A DNA stretch of 8,099 nucleotides, from the NCBI GenBank assembly GCA_034666705.1, contig JAXDLH010000487.1, positions 1-8,099 of the forward strand, in the 5' to 3' direction. Below, in pieces: positions 5,264-8,099 of this stretch. This DNA comes from JAXDLH01 sp034666705. GTDB lineage: Bacteria > Chloroflexota > UBA6077 > SHYK01. The position numbers were made by a program, and so were the translations under genes. A model generated the notes under the pieces. The model saw only the letters and a list, made by a program, of their open reading frames with translations. It searched no databases and was not told the origin of the DNA. The stretch's first letter is position 1. The number at the start of each line of letters is the position of its first letter.

Positions 5264-5809
5264 CTAGTTCCAGACGGTGATGGCGGCCGTCTCGGGCGTC
5301 AGGCCGCGGGTGTTGATTGCCTCGGCCTCCACGTCGCCCATGCGGCGGAACGAGCGCCGATTCATCGGGGCCTTTGTCTTCGGCACCGTGGCGACCTGGT
5401 AGAGCACCGCATTCTCGTCGGTGTCGTTGCAGAGCTGATAGTAGTGGCCAGCCTTGATGTGCACCATGTCCCCGGGGCTGAGCGTGACCTCTTCACCGTC
5501 GTTGATCCCGCGGATGGTGAGATTACCCTGCCAGCACAGGAATATGTGCTCCGAGCCAGGATGGCAGTGCATCTCGTCGCGCCGATGGGGTGGATATACG
5601 TTCAGCGCCACCTGCGCGTTCTTGTTCTCTGTCAGGCCAATTCGCGAGCCGCGCTGCTTGGCAATGGCGTTGTCGGGGACGCTCGCGACCTGCCAGCTTG
5701 TGGTGGTCAGCTTCTGACGCTTCGTCAAGTCCTCACGCGGTCCACCCTCGCCTACGGCGTCGTCGACCATACCGTGAAGTCTCGCCTGTACCTCTGCATC
5801 GACTGCCAT
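5264..5809 (-). CDS. Cupin-domain protein, 181 residues
   Basis: Small single-domain cupin of unknown substrate. The ATG at 5809 is chosen because GGGAGG lies 5 bases upstream; a longer frame to 5833 lacks one. Residues about 66-142 form the beta barrel. Motif 1 contains MHCHPGSEHIFLCWQG, with H81, H83 and E87 as likely metal ligands. Motif 2 contains SPGDMVHIKAGHYYQLCND, where the position usually held by the fourth ligand is Y124 while a histidine sits two residues earlier (H122). The arms (residues 1-60 and 145-181) are family-unspecific. There is no signal peptide. Cupins of this type include dioxygenases, isomerases and sugar or small-molecule binding proteins. It starts 90 bp after glcF on the same strand; TATACT at 5868-5863 in that gap lacks a clear -35 box. 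Confidence 0.85.
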   Translation of the reverse strand: MAVDAEVQARLHGMVDDAVGEGGPREDLTKRQKLTTTSWQVASVPDNAIAKQRGSRIGLTENKNAQVALNVYPPHRRDEMHCHPGSEHIFLCWQGNLTIRGINDGEEVTLSPGDMVHIKAGHYYQLCNDTDENAVLYQVATVPKTKAPMNRRSFRRMGDVEAEAINTRGLTPETAAITVWN

Positions 5810-5814
5810 GATTG

Positions 5815-5820
5815 CCTCCC
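5815..5820 (-). promoter_or_regulatory. Shine-Dalgarno site of the cupin gene
   Basis: GGGAGG on the minus strand, 5 bases before the ATG at 5809. It rules in that start over the in-frame codon at 5833. Confidence 0.65.
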
Positions 5821-5899
5821 TCGTCGATCTCACGCGTTCGGCGCGACGGATCAGTTGGCAACAGTATATTCAGCAGCGCTACACAGTGGGCCCGATGAT

Positions 5900-7204
5900 T
5901 CACTGACGGCGGTTCATGCCCAGTTCGACGCCCCGGATCGAAGCGTCCAGCAGTTGGATCGTGTGGAGGACTGGTTTCGGATGGCCGGCGCGGGCGAGCG
6001 CGGCGCCGAGTTGCAGCAGACAGCCGGGGTTCCCGGTCGCCACTGCGTCCACGCTGAGAGGTGTGATAAGTGCCGCCTTGCGGTCCGCGAGCTCGTCTGC
6101 CGTGTGGGGCTGCACCAGGTTGTAGATGCCCGCCGATCCACAGCAGATCGCTCGCTCGGGAATCTCCACGACGTCGAGGCCGGGGATTGCGGCAAGCAGC
6201 GCCCGCGGCTGCACGTGGACGCCCTGGGCGTGTTGGAGATGACACGAGTCGTGATAGGCGATGCGCAGCCGGAGTGGGTGGCGCTCGGCGCGTGGCTCGA
6301 GCTCGGCGAGAAGCTCCGTCACGTCGACGCACTTCGCGGCGAACCGCCGGGCGCGCTCGGCGTACGCCGGCTCGTCGCGCAGCAGGTGGCCATATTCCTT
6401 CACGTTGGAGCCGCAGCCACCTGCATTCGTCACGATTGCGTCGGCGTCGCTATCCTCGAATGCGTCGATCATCTGCTTCGCGAGGGTGACGGCGCGCTGC
6501 TCCTCGCCAGCGTGCACGAGCAGCGCGCCGCAGCATGGCTGCGCTGGCGGCGCGACGACGTCGCAGCCCTCCGCCGCCAGCACGCGGGCCGTCGCCGCGT
6601 TCACTTCGGAGAGAAACTCTCGCTGGACGCAGCCGAGCACCAGCCCGACCCGGCGCCGGACGGGCCTCGCTGACGGCGTGATCGCCGGCACTTCGTGATG
6701 GGTGGCGATCCGAGGCATGAGCGCCTCCATCGCTTGGACCCGCGGGGGGAGCAGTCCGAGCAGGCCTGAAGCACGGACGAGCGCCTGCACGCCCGTGCGC
6801 TGGTAGAGTGCGAGCAGCGGGCGCAGGCGGCGCAGGCGCGCGGGATGCGGAAATAGCTCGAATAGCAGCCGCCGATGGAGGCGGTCGCCGAATGAGCGCG
6901 GGTGGCGCCGCTCGATCTGCGCGCGGGTCGCCTCGATCAGCTTGCCATAATCCACCCCGGATGGACACGCGGTCATGCACGACATGCAGCCCAGGCACGT
7001 GTCGAAGTGGCTTGCCCACGTCGGCGTCATCGCCACCTCGCCGTCGCTGGCCAGCTTCATTAAATGGATGCGGCCGCGCGGGGAGTCCATCTCTTCGTGC
7101 CAGAGCAAGTAGGTCGGACAGGCGGTCAGGCAGAAGCCACAGTGCACGCACTGGTCGAGCAGCGCCGGGTCCGGGGCATGGTGGGAGTCGAACGCCGCGG
7201 TCAT
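5900..7204 (-). CDS. glcF: Glycolate oxidase iron-sulfur subunit
   Basis: Electron-transfer subunit of the membrane-associated GlcDEF glycolate/lactate-type dehydrogenase, passing electrons from the flavin subunits towards quinone. The 434-residue protein has two N-terminal 4Fe-4S motifs: C19-x2-C22-x2-C25-x3-C29-P (CVHCGFCLTACP) and C70-x2-C73-x2-C76-x3-C80-P (CLGCMSCMTACP). Two CCG-type modules follow, with QPCCGALLVHAGEE (222-235), GGCGSN (262-267), HDSCHL (318-323), AICCGSAGIYN (352-362) and NPGC (392-395). All expected cysteines are present and the length is normal for GlcF. The ATG at 7204 shares a base with the glcE stop (TAATG), so translation is coupled. The frame stays open to 7597, but that part lies inside glcE and is not protein-like. 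Other CCG-domain oxidoreductases, such as LutA/LutB relatives, are less likely given the neighbouring glcE. Confidence 0.93.
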   Translation of the reverse strand: MTAAFDSHHAPDPALLDQCVHCGFCLTACPTYLLWHEEMDSPRGRIHLMKLASDGEVAMTPTWASHFDTCLGCMSCMTACPSGVDYGKLIEATRAQIERRHPRSFGDRLHRRLLFELFPHPARLRRLRPLLALYQRTGVQALVRASGLLGLLPPRVQAMEALMPRIATHHEVPAITPSARPVRRRVGLVLGCVQREFLSEVNAATARVLAAEGCDVVAPPAQPCCGALLVHAGEEQRAVTLAKQMIDAFEDSDADAIVTNAGGCGSNVKEYGHLLRDEPAYAERARRFAAKCVDVTELLAELEPRAERHPLRLRIAYHDSCHLQHAQGVHVQPRALLAAIPGLDVVEIPERAICCGSAGIYNLVQPHTADELADRKAALITPLSVDAVATGNPGCLLQLGAALARAGHPKPVLHTIQLLDASIRGVELGMNRRQ

Positions 7205-8099
7205 TAGATGCCGCCCACGAATCGCCCGGGATTGAGCGTGCTGTGCGGATCGAGCTGCTGTTTCGTGGCGCGCATCAGCGGCAGCGCATCGCCTGGATCG
7301 CCCCAGGCGTCGATCCGCTCCGCCCCAATCGGTTGCTGCGCGATCACGAGCGAGCCCCCCGCGGCCGCGAGGTCCGCGCGCAGCTCCAACAGCAGGGCGG
7401 TCAACTTCTCGGGCGCGCCATCGAAGCGGAGCCAGCCGATGCCGGTGGCCTGCATCACGGCGCGCCAGCCGACGCTGGCACCGATAGCGAGGCGATTGAT
7501 CGTAGCGACGGTCGGAGCGAGGTTGGCAGGAAGGATGCTGAGCTTCGCGATGGCGCTCCCCTCTGGCGAGGACCAGAGCGACTGGCGCGCCAGCCATGCC
7601 TCGTTGGCGCCTTCGGCCACGTGCGCGGGTGCGGCGAGCTCCGTGATCATCGCTTCCTGCGCGGCAATCCCCGCCGCGGTGCCTTCGAGCAGCACGTCGA
7701 GTTCCGGGGTGGCGTCGCCGGCGAGCCGGGCCTGCAAGGCAGCGTGGGCGAGCGTGGAGTCGTGCAGCGCGTGTAGGAGCCGTTGCGCATCGTCCACGCT
7801 CCGCGCGCTGATAGTAAGCGTCCGCGTTTGCTGGGGTAGTGGGTGGAGTCGGAAGATCGCCTGGGTAATTACGCCGAGCGTGCCGAGGGCGCCGGTCGCG
7901 AGCTTCGGCAGATCGTAGCCCGCGACGTTCTTCACCACCTTGCCCCCGCTGCGCGCCAGCGTGCCATCCGCCAGTGCAAGGGTGACGCCAATAATCAGGT
8001 CGCGCAGCCCGCCATAGCGCAGACGCAGCGCGCCACTCTCGTTCGCCGCCAGGATGCCGCCAATCGTCGCCCGCTCTGGCCAGAGCACATCGACTGCGA
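7204..8099 (-). CDS. glcE: Glycolate oxidase FAD-binding subunit, 5' end outside window
   Basis: FAD-binding (PCMH-type) subunit that acts with GlcD and GlcF in oxidation of glycolate or a similar 2-hydroxy acid. The visible 297 codons lack the N-terminus, which continues past 8099; family members are roughly 350-400 residues. The visible part starts AVDVLWPERATIGGILAANESG, followed by the flavin-site segment GGKVVKNVAGYDLPKL (visible residues 51-66) and GALGTLGVITQAIFRLHP. It ends with KQQLDPHSTLNPGRF, the C-terminal signature of FAD-linked oxidases, near residue 290. Its stop overlaps the glcF start. The neighbouring Fe-S subunit makes GlcE the best call; with the N-terminus missing, another FAD-linked 2-hydroxy-acid oxidase cannot be fully excluded. 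GlcD should lie upstream, beyond the right edge. Confidence 0.9.
   Translation of the reverse strand, partial: AVDVLWPERATIGGILAANESGALRLRYGGLRDLIIGVTLALADGTLARSGGKVVKNVAGYDLPKLATGALGTLGVITQAIFRLHPLPQQTRTLTISARSVDDAQRLLHALHDSTLAHAALQARLAGDATPELDVLLEGTAAGIAAQEAMITELAAPAHVAEGANEAWLARQSLWSSPEGSAIAKLSILPANLAPTVATINRLAIGASVGWRAVMQATGIGWLRFDGAPEKLTALLLELRADLAAAGGSLVIAQQPIGAERIDAWGDPGDALPLMRATKQQLDPHSTLNPGRFVGGI

Noticed and set aside
5863..5868. TATACT (minus strand) as a promoter for the cupin gene
   Set aside because: No recognisable -35 hexamer at 16-18 bp spacing; kept only as a remark in the cupin entry.
4970..6673. A 567-codon open frame on the plus strand
   Set aside because: It lies antisense to the cupin and glcF genes, whose motifs are unmistakable; its translation is rich in Arg/Ala/Leu/His without domain structure. 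It is a by-product of GC-rich codon bias.
7205..7597. N-terminal extension of glcF to an upstream start
   Set aside because: It overlaps glcE in another frame, is Arg-rich and unlike any GlcF N-terminus. The ATG at 7204 with its TAATG overlap gives a normal protein.

Overview
The window is GC-rich bacterial chromosomal DNA in which most genes lie on the minus strand and use typical Shine-Dalgarno sites. Gene content (a short-type homogentisate dioxygenase beside 4-hydroxyphenylpyruvate dioxygenase, and glycolate-oxidase-type subunits) and the palindromic intergenic repeats would suit a high-GC soil or thermophilic lineage such as Chloroflexota or a related group. That placement is inference: no rRNA, complete tRNA or other marker gene is present.

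Layout, left to right. Positions 1-47 (minus) hold the first 15 codons of an aldo/keto reductase that runs off the left edge. Positions 48-277 are a divergent intergenic region with one weak small membrane ORF. A 117-residue unknown protein (278-631, plus) follows, then a gap of about 280 bp containing a tRNA-3'-half-like fragment. Next come two secreted or membrane-anchored orphan proteins on the plus strand (909-1571 and 1571-2068), joined by a TAATG overlap. A near-perfect 19-bp-stem palindrome (2086-2129) separates them from the convergent tyrosine-catabolism pair hmgA (2134-3312) and hppD (3344-4474), both on the minus strand. HppD makes homogentisate from 4-hydroxyphenylpyruvate, and HmgA opens its ring to maleylacetoacetate. 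The isomerase and hydrolase that finish the pathway are not in the window.

The non-coding stretch 4475-4791 upstream of hppD is dominated by a 22-copy heptanucleotide tandem repeat (4511-4664) that ends only about 20 bp from the hppD Shine-Dalgarno site. This is the most unusual element here. Beyond it lie an 83-residue orphan gene (4792-5043, plus), a compound palindromic repeat (5188-5251), a small cupin protein (5264-5809, minus), and a glcE-glcF pair (minus; glcE enters from the right edge, and glcF starts within the glcE stop codon). GlcE (FAD) and GlcF (Fe-S/CCG) are the companions of GlcD in the glycolate/lactate-type oxidase; glcD would be expected beyond position 8099. I found no CRISPR array, transposase, phage gene or complete RNA gene.
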